Source: Ephemerocybe angulata
Taxonomy: Eukaryota > Basidiomycota > Agaricomycetes > Agaricales > Psathyrellaceae
Reading direction: 5' to 3'
Assembly: GCA_013368325.1 (NCBI GenBank)
Contig: JAACJK010000002.1
Span: forward strand, 620,001-684,000
DNA length: 64,000 bases
Positions 47,079 through 59,707 of this stretch are shown here, piece after piece; positions within the stretch are counted from its first letter, which is position 1, and each line of letters starts with the position of its first letter. The notes under the pieces are model-generated. The model had not been told where the DNA came from. It worked only from the letters and a program-made list of their open reading frames with translations, and made no database searches. The translations under genes were made by a program, and so were the position numbers.

Positions 47079-49134
47079 CTAGAGCCCGGGGCCGAAAGAG
47101 TCGTACGACGGGCACAACTGGGACCATGCAGCTACAATAGAACAGCAGTAGTGAGCATAATGTCTTTCGACGTATCCACGGAATAGACGCACCAGGAGGG
47201 TTAGAGCTTGCGATAGTGGGCGTATCCTCAGCGAAGACGACCGAAAGGCCGAGCACAAGATGCCAATCGATGTGGCTATCGAAAAGCGTTAGTCAGATTT
47301 AGATACTGTCATCGTTTAGGAGACGTACCAATGCATAATCCAAGGGCCCGAGTTATCGGTCGTGAAGCGGATGGTGACGTTGTCGCTGGCCTGGCCTATG
47401 CTGACGACGTCGCGCTGGACGGGGTCGACGTAGTTGTAGTCGCTGCTTCCAGAGGGACGAACGACGCTGAAAGTGTGGCCGTGCAAGTGGATAGGATGCT
47501 GGAAAGCGAAATAGAAATAGTTGTGAGTAAGCGTACGCAGACCTGAGAGACGTATACGACGTACCGGGCTTCCGGTGGATCCTCCAGGCAGCGAGAGTTC
47601 GATGACCTTATTCTTGGGGAGAACATAGACACTACCAGAAGGGAGAAGGTCCTGCGCCGTGCTCGCACCGCTCAGAATCTGAAGCAGGACGGGCACAGAA
47701 GGCTCCGCGAACGTCGCGCCGTTAACCTGGAACTTGAGCGATGCAAAATCAAAGACAATGTCGAGGTTAAGATTGACGTCGGCCATTCCGACTCCTGCGA
47801 CACCTGGCGCGGCGGCGTTGGTCAGAGGGTGCAGGCTGGTTTCGACTAACGGGGCGGTGCTGGTGTCCTCTGTGGTGGTCGGGTCTTCGGTCGCTGCTCC
47901 CACATATCGCAGAATGGCCGAGTTAAGCCCACCGTCGTACCCAGTGGTGCCGACGTTCGGGTTCGCGCGAATCCAGTAGTTGGAGATGGCCTGGTTGGCG
48001 TTGAGCACAAACGAGTAGCGCTGGCCGGCGAAGATCTGGATGCTGTCGACGGTGAGGGGCTGAACGTTGGTGCCGTCGACCTCGATGATGGTCTACATGA
48101 TTGATGGGTCAGTCGGTAATCGCGAATTGGAGGTGAGGGCGCTAAAGACATACCATGGTATGCCCGTCGATCTTGAAGGTGAAGTTCGGGTCGCATGACA
48201 TCGAGACTAAACGGAACCTATAGCGTGTGTTGGGCTGAACGACGATGGTGGTTAAGGGGACGGTGGGGCCGCCTGCGTAGCGTCCCTTTCCGTTGATGAG
48301 AGTCGAGTCGGGAGTAGGGACGAGGCCAGCCTCGGGAGCAACGGTATGGTACCTACGAGAGCGCACGTTAGGGGCCAATAGACTTGCACATGTGAAGTCA
48401 AACATACCAGTCGGCGATGGTGATGATAGTGTCCTCGTTGTCGGTGTCGTAGAGAGAACTATGGGGATCGTTCGGGTCGTAGACAACTATGGCACCACGG
48501 AGACCGTCGCAATACTGGGATGCTGTAGTACAGGTGAGAACGGCGAATAGAAAGGACTGTGAGCTGACTCACAGTAGTGGGAATGATACCAGAACGTTCC
48601 CGCCTGGTCGGGGACGCTGAACTCGTACTGGAAAGAGTTTCCAGGTACAATCGGACATTGGGTGACGCCAGCGGGTCCATCAGCCCAAGCGCTGCCGGCC
48701 TGGAAGAGGCCATGCCAGTGCTGAAGATATTACATCAGTACGTCTGCCACACGTCCTCGATGGGTGAATACTTACAATACTGGTGGCACGAAGCATAGTA
48801 GTGTCGGTCAGCGCATCGATAGCGTTGATGTTGAACGTAGAGCCCTGAAATTCTCAGTGTCAACGTTCAGGTCAAGATAAGATGGCGTTCCCAAGTTACC
48901 TTGTTTCCTTGTATAACAGGACCGGGGAACGACAGAGAGTTCGCGTCTTGACCTGCGAGGACAGCTCTAAATCGAAGGTCAGCGAGATCCAAGGTCGCGT
49001 GCTGTTATTCAAACTTACGAGCGATTGAAACCGTCAGGCCCAATAACCTGGTTCGCGAGATAGAGGTTGGTCGAAGGGCCGATAGCGGCTAGCGCAACGG
49101 CGGCGAGCTGGGCGAGGAGAGCGAATTGAAGCAT
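47079..49134 (-). CDS. Laccase (multicopper oxidase)
   Basis: Ten minus-strand exons: 49134-49019, 48966-48900, 48844-48776, 48720-48573, 48522-48408, 48352-48154, 48092-47565, 47498-47329, 47275-47193 and 47131-47079. They give 515 residues, the normal fungal laccase length. Residues 1-18 are a signal peptide ([16 protein letters not shown]) before the usual AIGP mature start. The four copper-binding segments are complete: HWHGLFQ (about 85), [15 protein letters not shown] (about 129), HPIHLHGH (about 415) and HCHIDWHL (about 471). Laccases oxidise phenols with four copper ions, reducing oxygen to water, outside the cell; roles include lignin breakdown and pigment formation. The residue ten past the copper-ligand Cys is Leu. 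After HCHIDWHL the usual EAGF is VLGL, which is uncommon. A TATA-like box lies 84 bp upstream. Divergent from a secreted-protein gene. Confidence 0.96.
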
Positions 49135-49212
49135 GCCAATAGATGTTATGTCAAAGGCTAAGGAAGAAGAGAAGGTATCGGGTCAGTGGGGTCAGGAGAA
49201 ATTTGGAGGCGG

Positions 49213-49218
49213 CTTATA
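49213..49218 (-). promoter_or_regulatory. TATA-like box of laccase
   Basis: TATAAG on the minus strand, about 80 bp upstream of the laccase ATG at 49134. Confidence 0.4.
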
Positions 49219-49548
49219 TTTGTCTTTCGACGACCTCCATATCGGGATTTCACCACGGGGCGGCCGAGGTGAATGACACTGCCCATTCGCTTCCCCAATC
49301 GCATGAGAGGTCGACGGCAGACCAACGCCGATGTGTGTACGAGAGCCCGGCAGAGACAACACGGACAACCCCTTTCTGGGACGATGCAGATCTGCCCTTG
49401 AGTCGGGGTAAAGGCAATAGTCAGGAACACGGACCGCAAGGGAATATTGCTCGTGCGCGATATCGCTCACGGGAAATGGCCCCCGACGAAGAGATCTGTC
49501 GATGAGAATTGGATCATTATACAAATCGGGAAATGGGTTGGGGGTGGT

Positions 49549-49554
49549 TATATA
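49549..49554 (+). promoter_or_regulatory. TATA-like box of small secreted protein gene
   Basis: TATATA, 49 bp upstream of the ATG at 49603. Confidence 0.4.
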
Positions 49555-49602
49555 CTAAGTACTCACTTCGATCCCAGGCCTTTCACGCCTTTCTTCCCAA
49601 CC

Positions 49603-49943
49603 ATGCAGTTTAAACAACTCGCTCTTGCTGTTGCCCTCGCCTTCGCCTTGGTGGGTTATCTCGGTATCTCTCGAGCTCAAGGGACTAACTTCCTGCTTCC
49701 TCCTCATAGCCTGCCGTGCACGCTGGGGAAGGCCAAGTCTTGACCGCAACCCGTGTCTTCCATACCATCGTCAAGTACTCCCCATTCCTCGTGGAGAGTA
49801 CGACTGTCGTGACTTGGACGTAAGTAGATCTCACCTTAATATCGGAATTGAAGCTCACCTTCCGCAGCCAGAGCTCCAGTATCGCAGAGACTGCTACCCC
49901 TACCCCCATTCCCAATGCCGTAGCGACCGCGGCTGCAGAGTGA
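49603..49943 (+). CDS. Small secreted protein, 77 residues
   Basis: Exons 49603-49650, 49710-49819 and 49868-49943 join in one frame. The product begins MQFKQLALAVALAFALPAVHA, a clear signal peptide with a predicted cut after VHA. A mature chain of about 56 residues follows, without cysteines, rich in Thr, Val and Ala (TATPTPIPNAVATAAAE at the end). No family is recognised, and it is not a hydrophobin because the Cys pattern is absent. The first intron starts GTGGGT directly inside the signal-peptide coding region. The start codons of this gene and the laccase are 468 bp apart and divergent, so they may share control. It could be a cell-wall or effector-like peptide; this is inference from secretion and size only. 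Confidence 0.7.
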
Positions 49944-49999
49944 ACAACAGCGACCAAGGAGCTCTGCCTCAATTTCCGACACCCCTGTATCATTAGTAC

Positions 50000-52900
50000 C
50001 GTGTTTTGAGGATGATATATACATTTATGACATTCCATCGGATTCTGAGCCAGACAGACGTGGACAACTGAAGCGGATGCGCCGGACGGTTGCCTGAGCA
50101 TAGGGCCTCGAAACGACAGGCGTCAACTTGCCTGGCCACCGTCGGGGTCCGGACGAGTGCAAACCTGATGATGTGTCACAGCCCACGTGAAACATAGGCA
50201 ATAAGTATCCAGGGTATAGCTCAGGTCGTCTTGATGAAAGAAGCGCCTCGCACGACTGCTGCGCGTCGGCTGCGATGCTCGGACTCCAAGTGCTTCCCCA
50301 AAGGTTGGGATTACATGTTTAAACATGTGCTGTTTCGCCATTCAACAGCTTTTCCAGAGCAATCAATCTCAGAATGGGCAGGTGTTGTCGCCATGGGTGA
50401 GAGCGTTTCCGGATTCTGAGCTTGGGGATGGTGGGGGACGAAAAGGAGGCCATCGATTGGGGTGGATCCGACACATTTGTTTGGCCTTGTTTATTTCCAA
50501 CTCTAACGCCAGTGGTGGCGTTGAAGAGTTCCCCTCGAACCATCACTGGGGCTTAGGGGGTGCATGCCTTTGGGCGCTCTTCTGAACAATTTTGTAGGCT
50601 CCAAACAGTCGGAAATGTCTCATGGCTTATTTCCGATGGTCCGCGGAGTTACGTACCCCATAACCATGAGGATGAGCGAGTACTTAGTAGGCGAGCAGTA
50701 AGGATCGAGATATCAGGGACTCGGAGCTGAAGCGTAGAGGCAACGTAGAGGTACGCCGTATATATCTGGGGCATCAGCTATCTGATACTCACATGCATCT
50801 AGACAAGCACAGAAATCAAACTGAATTTTGGCCTCCACCAGCCCCAAATCGCAATCTGTGTTGGACGAGCATACACATGTCACTCTCAGCCGAGAGGACG
50901 TCCAAATCAGCTGTCTATAGACATACAACGACGTAAAAGTCTATAGTCTGCGATCAACAGCATCCAGTTCTAATGTTAACAATAAAAGGCCGCGAAAAGG
51001 TGTTGACGCGACGAATGATCCATCGGCGACCGTCGCCTAGATTTTCTTCCTTGAGCTGCGCATTGAAAAAATCAGAGTTCGGAACCGAAAGCCTGAGATC
51101 AACGCCAATTTGGGCCTCAGAAGAAGCCAGGATCATAACGAGTGCGCAGCAGGGAATACACCAAAATAGCGCACTTGACCCCAGGGTCGCCACAGAAACT
51201 GGATGCGCAGTCATGAACTTGGAATTCGGAGGCAACATACCGTGTCTTTGTCGATTTAAGTTGCACAAGTTGGGCAACACCGAGCTGTATCGCCATGGGT
51301 GGGGAGGTTACCAGATTCCGGGTTGGAGACGACATGGAAGTTGGGACAATCGCAAGGTCGGGCGGCATGCCGCCACACATTTTGGGGGTATTTGTCCTTG
51401 TTTACTTCCAATCAGGCCTATTGGTGGCCGTAACATGTTGGAGGTCATGAAAGCCAGCGCCTATCGTTTGGGGGAGCATACCGTCGGAATGCATGCTCGC
51501 CTACAGACGGAGTAGGCTCCGTACAGTCGGAAATATCTCACAACTGATTTCAGATGGTCCTCAAAATTACGTACATTGAAGGACCTTGCGAGTGGCCCTT
51601 GAGCTTGAGAAGTCGGAAGAGCCAGCGAGCGACCGCCGAGGATCGAGATGCTCAACTAAAAAATGTCAAATCACAATATGTATGTACCTATCTTTGTATG
51701 TCATGCGGGCGCTACAGAGAGAAGTATATACATAGCACTCGGACCTGCTATACTATCTGCTCACTACAACCTTCAGTGGTCGATGCGTGAAGAAGATAGA
51801 GATTCGGGCTCCAGGGCTCGGTAAATCGGGAAGGTCACTTTAAGGAGAAGAGAAATGATTACGTCTAGTGCCTTAGGTATTCAATACTCCTGTGAAACAT
51901 ATGGTCAACCCTTGCACGGAAATTAGAACTGCTCACCTGCTCCACCCGCCCAGAATGGCGATCATCGGCGCAGGACGTTAGCATACAGATATCAGTGTCT
52001 CCCGAGAAGATTTGGAGAGGATATGTACCTAAGTCATCTATCGAAACTTTAAAAACAACGACATAGAAGAGTACGGAAGGTTATCTCATTGGATTTTGCG
52101 AAGGGAATCCAGTTCGACTAGTGTCAACAAAAGGAGCCCGCAGCAAGATGTTTGCAAGTCGAATGATCCGTCGCCTAGATCAGCTTCCTTGCACTGCGCA
52201 AGATCACACAGTTCGGAGCCGAAGCCCTGAGATCGACTCCGCCACTTTGAGCCATTTTGAGCCCCAGAACTTAGAAGCTCTCAGCAGGCTTCGAAAGGCC
52301 GAAACGTAAAGGAGTGCGCAGCGGGGATGGTACCCACAAAAATAATGACATTGACCCTGAGTTGCCACAGAAACAAAATGCGCAGCCATAGTTCGAACCT
52401 CGGGGGGAGCAAGCCGTGCTTTTGTCGAAGTACAAGGGCAGTAAATACCAGGGGCAACTAGGGAGAGCTCAGCACCGTGGAGCCCGTACGGCGCCTATCA
52501 TACGACCTGATAAAATTTGGTACCGCGCATCTCCGTGATAGCGCCCATGGTTGTTGCGGCAGGCTCATTTTAAATCATTATTCTTTAGAAGTCACACTGA
52601 TTCTTTTCTTTGCGTGGTATCTGCTGTTCGGTGTGCTTGATACAATTTGGTAACTCGCATCTATGATGTGGCGGCGGGCGCCTTTTGGATCATTGCCTTT
52701 TGGAAGCCACACTATGGCTGCCAAAGAGCAATGGCAGGTTTGATACTCGGAGTTTAGCGCACACCACGGCACACGCGTGGACAATGCAACAAAAACAGCC
52801 GTAGGGACAATCCAATTCGTTGTGTCATGCAGCCTCTGCCTCCCCTACATGGGGGCCGGGGCGCTTAAAATCGTAGGCACGCTTTCCGAGTCTCACCTTC

Positions 52901-53040
52901 AGTCGGTGTGACTGCTGAGAGAGTCGTTTTTAGGCAAGTTAGGATGAAAGCACCAGTTAAAGGCGGTTCAAGGATATGGCCGATTCGTCGTCAGATTGAA
53001 CGTCGGGGTCGATCCCAGTGGAAGTATTCCTCGAGCGTTA
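50000..53040. repeat. Decayed duplicated DNA, no supported gene
   Basis: About 50400-50720 resembles 51300-51600 (shared blocks such as CAGTCGGAAATRTCTCA), and about 50970-51260 resembles 52130-52430 (shared GAATGATCC and CGTCGCCTAGAT blocks). The copies are perhaps 65-75 percent alike, so these are old duplications. No frame or domain is conserved between copies. Confidence 0.6.
51771..51891 (+). repeat. 121-bp dispersed repeat, second copy
   Basis: Nearly identical to 17949-18069, the LAP2 proximal promoter. No gene follows here. Confidence 0.85.
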
Positions 53041-53046
53041 CTACGT

Positions 53047-53420
53047 TCAGTTACCAAGGCATGCTTTACCATGAGCTCCCCATTTCCTCGCACATGCGTC
53101 TTGAGTTGTTCGCATAAATTGAGGGATCTGCCGTATCTTTTGCAGCAGGTCCGTCTCTTTGAGGCATGCCACCATGTACGGAACGGAATCTTCCGTCACC
53201 TGCGAGGCAATGTCGATATCGATTGGCGACCTCAGGATGGTATTAACCTTCTTCTTCTCGTTAGACCAATCACCCTGAGCCCTCAGGATACGCACAAATA
53301 ATGGAATCGTAGTCAGCGCCACTTCCTCTTGGGAGAAGCTGCCTCTCAGGTTATTCGTCCTCGATACGGGCACCAGATCAGGCTTTCTAGGCACAATTAG
53401 TAGGCTTACAGTTGAAGGAG
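53047..53420 (-). pseudogene. Relic of the 56-kb unknown gene
   Basis: Minus-strand pieces read GDWSNEKKKVNTILRSPIDI, then MVACLKETDLLQKIRQ. They match GDWWNDKEKVDTTRFSLNIN and MAAHFEETDMPDEIRQ of the gene at 56048-56902 in the same order. Frames are broken and the start is missing. Confidence 0.7.
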
Positions 53421-53779
53421 GTATGTACCCGGTACCTTCTGGAGATGATCTATCGCAAGCAGGCAAATAAGCGCTAAAGCTCACTAGCCCCTATCGAGCG
53501 TGAGGACAGCTGAATCAGCATTTGACGGCCCGTTTGTTGTCCGCCTGCATTTGGCGTAGAACGCTGTCGTCCCGAGCCTTCATCTCTACCTCCTTGACCG
53601 AGCGCTCAAACGATTTGAAAACCTGTGCGGTGTGAAGACACGAGTGATAGACGATGCCGAGAAATCGGGGACCTGGAATCAACGTGGTGTGTCACAGTGG
53701 GCGTTTACAGCAACCTTCGAAACTGACAATGGATTGCTAGGCTACAGCAGCTGGACCTATAACAGTGTCTCTACAGAAT

Positions 53780-55810
53780 ATGCGACGACTTCAGGAGGCG
53801 GTGGAGAGCAACAGGTGCAGTCTCTCGGACGTCGAAATGATCCTGGCCAGCTTGAAATGGGACTTCGTCCCCCAAGTCGAGGATTGGCCGCAGGCATCCC
53901 AGCTGGAGAGAAGCCGTGCGGAAACTGCCACGTCCAGCGTCATGCTACTTCAAAACATTACTCGTGCGATTGCATCCGATGTCGATTGGAGAGAAGATGC
54001 GGTGGAGAAGGTCATCGAATCTGTTGGCGGCATATGTCGTTGGGTCGCATTTTGCCTTCGACTTCGGTTCGTGGGCACGACGTCCCCGTTTGCCCAACTG
54101 GGATGCTCAACGAAAAAAGCGTGGAGTGTATACACCGCGGTCCTTGAGAATTTGTTAATCTCCGATGTTCGCATACGTTCAGCCCTTCTCTCCACCCCGG
54201 AACTCGTCGATCTGGTCATAGATACTTGGAGAATGGAGGAGAGAGGGGTCCCAATCATAGAGTTGGAGCTCGATACATGCCCTGGCACTGTCCTCCTCTG
54301 CAGGACAGTCGGCCCACAGGAATCAGGACTCGATTTGCTTGTTCAGCGGCTGACGGCAGGTCACGGAAAGCGCTCAATGTTTCGATTCCTGGAGTGCACA
54401 ATTCGAAGGGTCCGACAAGTATGCAAAGCTGCTAGGACGTTTGAAATTGGGTACAAGAGGCTACAGGATATTTTCGCCATACTTGGCGCACTCCTTGGAT
54501 CGTCTGCCGGCTCCTGGATCTGGACCTTACTGCGGAAGTTGGAATTTGCTCGGGAGGCCATGTTTGGGTTAATCGACCTCTCTGGCAAGGCCGACTGTAG
54601 CATCCACACGCTTCTCGAGCCCATTTCAACCCTATTCCGGATCGTCACAGTTTACAGCGATCGGACGGTTTCCACCATAGGGGTTTTTCTCGCCAATCCA
54701 ACGTTCAGGGGGCTCTACCTCACTGCCGTCACCTCGATACCTCCATCTGACGAAGAAGCTTCTCAAAACGCAGAGGAGACCTTGAGTCTAATTACATTTC
54801 ATGCTGTGTACCCATCCCTCCTCGCACACATATTAAACCTGAGAGAAGAGGGTCGCCGTTACATATGCGGTGACAACCCACCTCTCCACTGGCACACCGG
54901 CAACTTCAAAACGACTTGGGACTCGTTTTTTCTGCAAGTGAGCAGATTTTCTGTGCCGATGCAGATGGTGGATTCCCTAACCATCTGCGATAATCCTATG
55001 GTTCGTCGTCACGTTACACGTGTTGACTGTCCTTTCTCATCCCACTTGTCTCAGTGTTTACGGTGGCAGGCCCGGGCTGAGACCTCCCGGCAATCAGCGT
55101 CGAGACAGTGCTCAGGGTGCTCGTCGATGGTATACTGCTGTGAAGAATGCCAAAAAGAAGACTGGAATGGTCTGCATCGGGAGGAGTGCAAATCTGCTTC
55201 CATCTTTCACACACGTACGTCGATTGTTTCATGGTGTTGATCCTTAAGCTCAGCGGAACTGTTAAAGGCACGAAGTCAGTTCTACTCTCCTATGGCCACA
55301 AGACACGCCAGTTCCATACTAACTGGGCGGCTTGGTTGTACGGGATGCTTGAGGAGAAAATAGACGAGGCGCGCCTCAAAATGCATCCAGGCTACACCGC
55401 CCAGGAGGCCGTACCTCACTTTGACGAAAAGCAGGGGCTCTCGCGGAAGAACGAGATGACCTTCATTAATCCTACCGTAAACGCACTCTGGGTGAATGTG
55501 GGAAATATTAAGACGCCCCAGGTTTGGCTGAAACCGCGTATTGCGAAGATGGTGGGGGATTACAGGGAAGGACGGCTTGCACCTGACGTGAGGCTCATGC
55601 AAGCGATGTTCGCGGTTGGAATCAATTATACTGCTGTATTGCTTGTAGCAGTAAGGAAGGGCGAGGCCGGTAGATGGCGAGGGGAGTATGGCGTCCTTAG
55701 ACTCATGTGAGTGCCTAGCAGGCAATACAATGTACGCTCCATCGTCCCTGCTAACATCATCTTCCCTCCGCAGGGAGACTCCCTGGACCCCGCAGAAGCA
55801 GCCATGGTAG
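53780..55810 (+). CDS. MYND-type zinc-finger protein
   Basis: With the ATG at 53780, exons to 55214, then 55268-55706 and 55774-55810, join in one frame of about 636 residues. Introns are 53 and 67 bp, the first ending at GTTAAAG. The first 430 residues are helical and without a recognised domain. Residues about 443-475 hold the MYND finger (QCSGCSSMVYCCEECQKEDW..LHREEC), a protein-interaction module with two zinc ions. This layout (long helical region, MYND finger near residue 450, short C-terminal domain with FHTNWAAWLYG) is common among uncharacterised Agaricomycete MYND proteins. A longer GTG-started frame from 53765 exists, but ATG at 53780 is preferred. Converges on the unknown gene at 56048-56902. 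Partners unknown. Confidence 0.8.
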
Positions 55811-56047
55811 CGAGGTCCTCACCCGCAGACGGTTCGCTTCGGCGATCATTCAGACTTTTCAGGAAAGACTAAAGTGTGTATAAGATGTAGAATCACATTC
55901 CCTTTCTCTTTGATTGTAAACGTACCACCATAACATGTGCTATTCGTGCTCCCAGTATGTTGCGGCTTGCCCATCGTCCGAAGATGGTGTGACGGTCGAG
56001 AGGGTTATAGAACATCGTTTGAAAGTATGTAAAGTTGGATACAAAAT
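55811..56047. other. Convergent intergenic gap
   Basis: A 237-bp gap between two converging genes; probably both 3' untranslated regions. No distinct terminator motif identified. Confidence 0.4.
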
Positions 56048-56902
56048 TCAGTCCGAGTCCGAGTCAGTGTGTAAAGCATCCATAATTCCATCGAGATCTT
56101 GAAAAGTATCGATCAAGGGCGGTTCAAGGTTGGGGTTGGTCATGGAAGCAGATTGAGCCTCGGTACGCTCAATCACCAAGGCACACTTTACCATGAGCTC
56201 AAGCGATCGCTTTATCTCCTCGACCATGCGTTCATCGAGCTCTTTGTAGAATTGAAGGGTCTGCCTGATCTCATCCGGCATGTCCGTCTCCTCGAAGTGT
56301 GCCGCCATCTCCGCAAGGCCATCCTCCGTCACATCCATAAAGTTGGGTTGGAAGGGGAATCGATCTCTATCGATGTTCCACGCTTGCGAGAGGATGTTGA
56401 TATTGAGCGAGAATCTGGTGGTATCGACCTTCTCCTTGTCGTTCCACCAGTCGCCCTCATACACGGGAATGATGGGATCGTGGTCGGCGCTTGATTGGAG
56501 GAGGGAGGTGATGCCTTTGAGATCCATGTCTTCTAGTCGTGCCCCAGCCTTGGACTGCATGGCAGAGAGCTTCTTGTAGAACTCCGGTGCTTCCACTGAT
56601 TCGGGATACTTCGAGGTAGCGAAGCCGACGCATGCGTGGGTAAACATCTGCGAGAGCGTTTAGGGAGACTGGGTTGGCCATCGTCAACTTAGAAAAAACG
56701 CTAGGGTACTCACATATTCGTCCCAGAGGAGCCCCATGTATCGTTTCCGGAGTGACTTGGTGGCCTCGGGGTATCGCCGTATGAGGAAAGCTTCTACAGC
56801 AGCTCGCAGACGACTGGAGTAGTAGTTGATGTAATGCTGCCAAGATTGGGGTTGCTCCAGGGCAAACAGAGTGGAGAACACCTTGGGCCTGAGACCAGGC
56901 AT
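56048..56902 (-). CDS. Unknown protein, 262 residues
   Basis: Two minus-strand exons, 56902-56714 and 56647-56048, join in one frame across a 66-bp GT..AG intron. The protein starts MPGLRPKVFSTLFALEQPQS and is largely helical, with no signal peptide or membrane segment and an acidic end (DALHTDSDSD). No family is recognised. A decayed paralogue lies 3 kb away at 53047-53420, on the other side of the MYND gene, so this gene or a segment containing it has duplicated locally. An in-frame ATG just after the intron (56647) is an alternative start, but the upstream exon codes cleanly and fits the splice site. Confidence 0.7.
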
Positions 56903-57249
56903 GGTGGGAGATTGAGCAGGTGAGGGATGTCAAAGGAAGGGATAATTTGGCCTCTATATATACGCCATGGGTGTTTCCTAATTAGTCACAACATCCTCCG
57001 ACGACCTTTACCGTTGAGGCCAAGATCTCCGTAAAATGACCCTACTCGGCCTGTTATACACCGTGTTTTCTAGCACTAGAAGGTTCCAAGCCAACCCTCA
57101 GTGTTCACTTCCGTCGCTTTTCCCTTTGCAAACCTCCGAAAATATTCATCAACTCTAAACACCATAATGTCGGACATCCCTCTATCAAAGCCCCTGAAAT
57201 TTAGACTGAATTCCACTTCTCGTATGTAGTCTACACCACCCTTCTAAAT

Positions 57250-57480
57250 ATGCGTGATGACAACTCCCGGTCCACTTTGTACTGGAGTACAAGTGGAATA
57301 AGGGAAGAAGTACTGGAAACGCTCCCCGGCGCGCGTCCCATACTACTGCCACTGAAGGGCCTTTCCCTTCAGCGCAGGTTACAGTATATCAACCTCGGCC
57401 ATTCTCTGAGTAAAACCATGAACGAGAAATCGATAATCGCCCTTCGAGGCCGATTGGTGTATGGCCGAATGCAAAAGGGC
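57250..57480 (+). repeat. Diverged direct repeat, left copy
   Basis: Shares TCCACTTTGTAC, GCAAGTGGAATAA-like and CTTCAG.GC.GGTTACAG blocks with 57880-58090, in the same order. About 70 percent alike by eye. The 57 aa frame here is not conserved in the other copy. Confidence 0.65.
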
Positions 57481-57879
57481 CGAGGGCCGTGAATTCAGCA
57501 CTTACTATGATGGATGCCGAAATGAGGATGGCCGAGGGGTACTGTGGCCGCGGGGTGTCAGAATGGCGCCGCGCTTTGGCTGTTGAGACTTGAAGTCCGA
57601 ATGCCGAAGTCGAATCTTGGCCGAATTAGAGGGCCGAGGGCCATTGGGGCCGTGAATTCAGGATTGCCGAGGTTCACAGAACCGACAGCACTTCACTTAA
57701 GTACATAGGCTCTAGAGTGGCCGGATTGACCGGGATCCCTTTTTTCTCCATGTTGCCGGAAATCTCTTCCTCCCCTCGAATTATCCACCTGTGACTCCAT
57801 CTATATAACTTAACTAACACAATACTCTAACATTCTTAACCTTGCCCGTGGCTAACCTACGCCACGCTCATGAATATGC

Positions 57880-58090
57880 CTCATGACGATTGCCGGTCCA
57901 CTTTGTACCTGAATGCAAGTGGAATAAACTTGAAGGAAGTGGTGGAAAGCGCATCCCATACTGGCAGTTGACAGGCCCTTCTCTTCAGTGTGTGCTACAG
58001 AATATCACCTCCGGCTATATCTGAGTGAACACATGAATGAGAATCCGTCTTCAAGGCCGGTTGGCGTACAAAGGCCGAATCGCTGAAGAT
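57880..58090 (+). repeat. Diverged direct repeat, right copy
   Basis: Partner of 57250-57480; both are followed by GGCCGA-rich DNA. Confidence 0.65.
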
Positions 58091-58094
58091 ATAA

Positions 58095-58240
58095 GGGCCG
58101 AGGGCCGAGTGGTCGTATGGCCGGTGGTCTGGTCGAGTGGCCGGTGGTCGAATGGCCGGTGGTTGTATGGCCGGTGGTAGTATGGCCGGCGGTCGAGTGC
58201 CGATGGTCGAGTGCCGATGGTCGAGTGCCGATGGTCGAGT
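58095..58240 (+). repeat. Minisatellite with ATGGCCGGTGGTCGA-type unit
   Basis: About nine tandem units of 14-16 bp, first ATGGCCGGTGGTNGT/A, then AGTGCCGATGGTCG. GGCCGA words continue more loosely from 57460 to 58380. Confidence 0.85.
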
Positions 58241-58249
58241 CACGACGAG

Positions 58250-59707
58250 TGGCCGGTCGCATGGCCGAAAGTCAGAATGGCTGAGGGACGTTGTAATTTA
58301 TGCATTATGGCCGAGTTGGGCGTTGAAATTATGGTGCCAAAGTCAGAATGGCCGAGAGGTCTCCTGAGTCGAATGGCCGGTTGAACTGACCTGGATCGTT
58401 TTACAGCCGGAAGCTCTGCCTTGCTCATTTTATTCACTCCATATTCTAGGTGTGGTTTGCTTAATCTCAGCCCACAATTAATACATATACAAGCTATCAA
58501 GACAGTCTGAGTGCTTGTACAATCTGAAAGACGGTCCTAGTCGGCGAACGTTCAGTCCTCTACAATGTATGCTGTGTAGACTGCTCTATACAAGCGTATG
58601 AGACAACCCCCAGTTAAACTCCATCGTCCCATATGTTTGAAGATCGGCCGAACGTCCAAAAGTACTTGACGGTGGCCTCACCGGTCACCTCGTGCGCCGT
58701 GTGTTTGCCCTGTACCCATGATTGATAGTAGATGGATTCGAGAGTCACCTGAGTATTCCTATTCAATTGAAGAAGGTTGAGCTTGATTCGCTGCGGCGGT
58801 TTGAGAAGGCGGTCGTGTGCCATAAAATGTGCTTCGCGTGATAGCGCAGAGTATAATCTCAAAGATAGGGTGATAGCATATGAAAGCTAAGAGCTAGGAA
58901 CGTTCGACGATCTCAGGTCGTGTGCCGTCGGATTCTGCAGTCCTTCCCCTACGTGAGTCGTCCACGAGCTCGTAGATTTATTTAATTACGCCGGGTGGTT
59001 TGACACCACGCATCAAGTATATCGCGGCTCGGATGCGAAGCGAAAGGGAAGTGCGATTCACGGAGGCGAACGAGCGCAGCGGAGCGTCGAGCGAGCGACG
59101 ATGATGCTCCCTCGCGACGGTCACCACGTTCGTTCATCTCCACTCAACCCTCCCGCGAACCGCCCTGTGATACTCAGCCAATATGTGACGGAGGGTGGCT
59201 CGCTCTTGACTTGCTTAATTGAATGGCGTGTGGCCCAGGCCCCAGCACGCGAGCTGCCTAATTCGGGGGCTGTGTGATGATCAGATGCATCAACATCAGG
59301 TAATTATTTCGATCTCGGTCCTTGCGACGGTCGTCCATCTTGTTCAGGCTCGTACGACGACGACGACGACGACGGCGGCTGCGCTCGTTCGAAGACTCGA
59401 CTCTAGGGCGCTATACAATCAGGAGTAGAGAGGACTTGGGAGGAATCGGGAGGTGCGTGTCTCCGAGGCTAGGCTCCGAGGATAGTCATCAAGACCATCC
59501 ATCCATCCATACACCTCGGAGCACAACAAAGTTCTAATTCGGCTTTCTGCCTTCATTTACAGCGCGAAAGAAACCCTCCACCCTAGCAGGACCCTCTTTC
59601 ACATCCTTCACCCACTCCACCACCCGCGCGCACACGACCACGACCACGACCACACCCCAATCACACTTGTCGACTCCGCAAGCAGCAATCGGATTACTGC
59701 CTATACA
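58250..59707. other. No supported gene; F-box upstream region
   Basis: A minus-strand frame at 58823-58614 (MAHDRLLKPPQRIKLNLLQL...) is 70 residues and has no support beyond being open. CGA (59353-59373) and CACGAC (59632-59652) simple repeats precede the F-box gene. Confidence 0.35.

Noticed and set aside
53632..54147. 171-residue frame overlapping the MYND gene start
   Set aside because: It overlaps the MYND coding exon in another frame and has no domain.
58614..58823. Small minus-strand protein MAHDRLLKPP...
   Set aside because: Open for only 70 codons with no splice support, homologous copy or domain.
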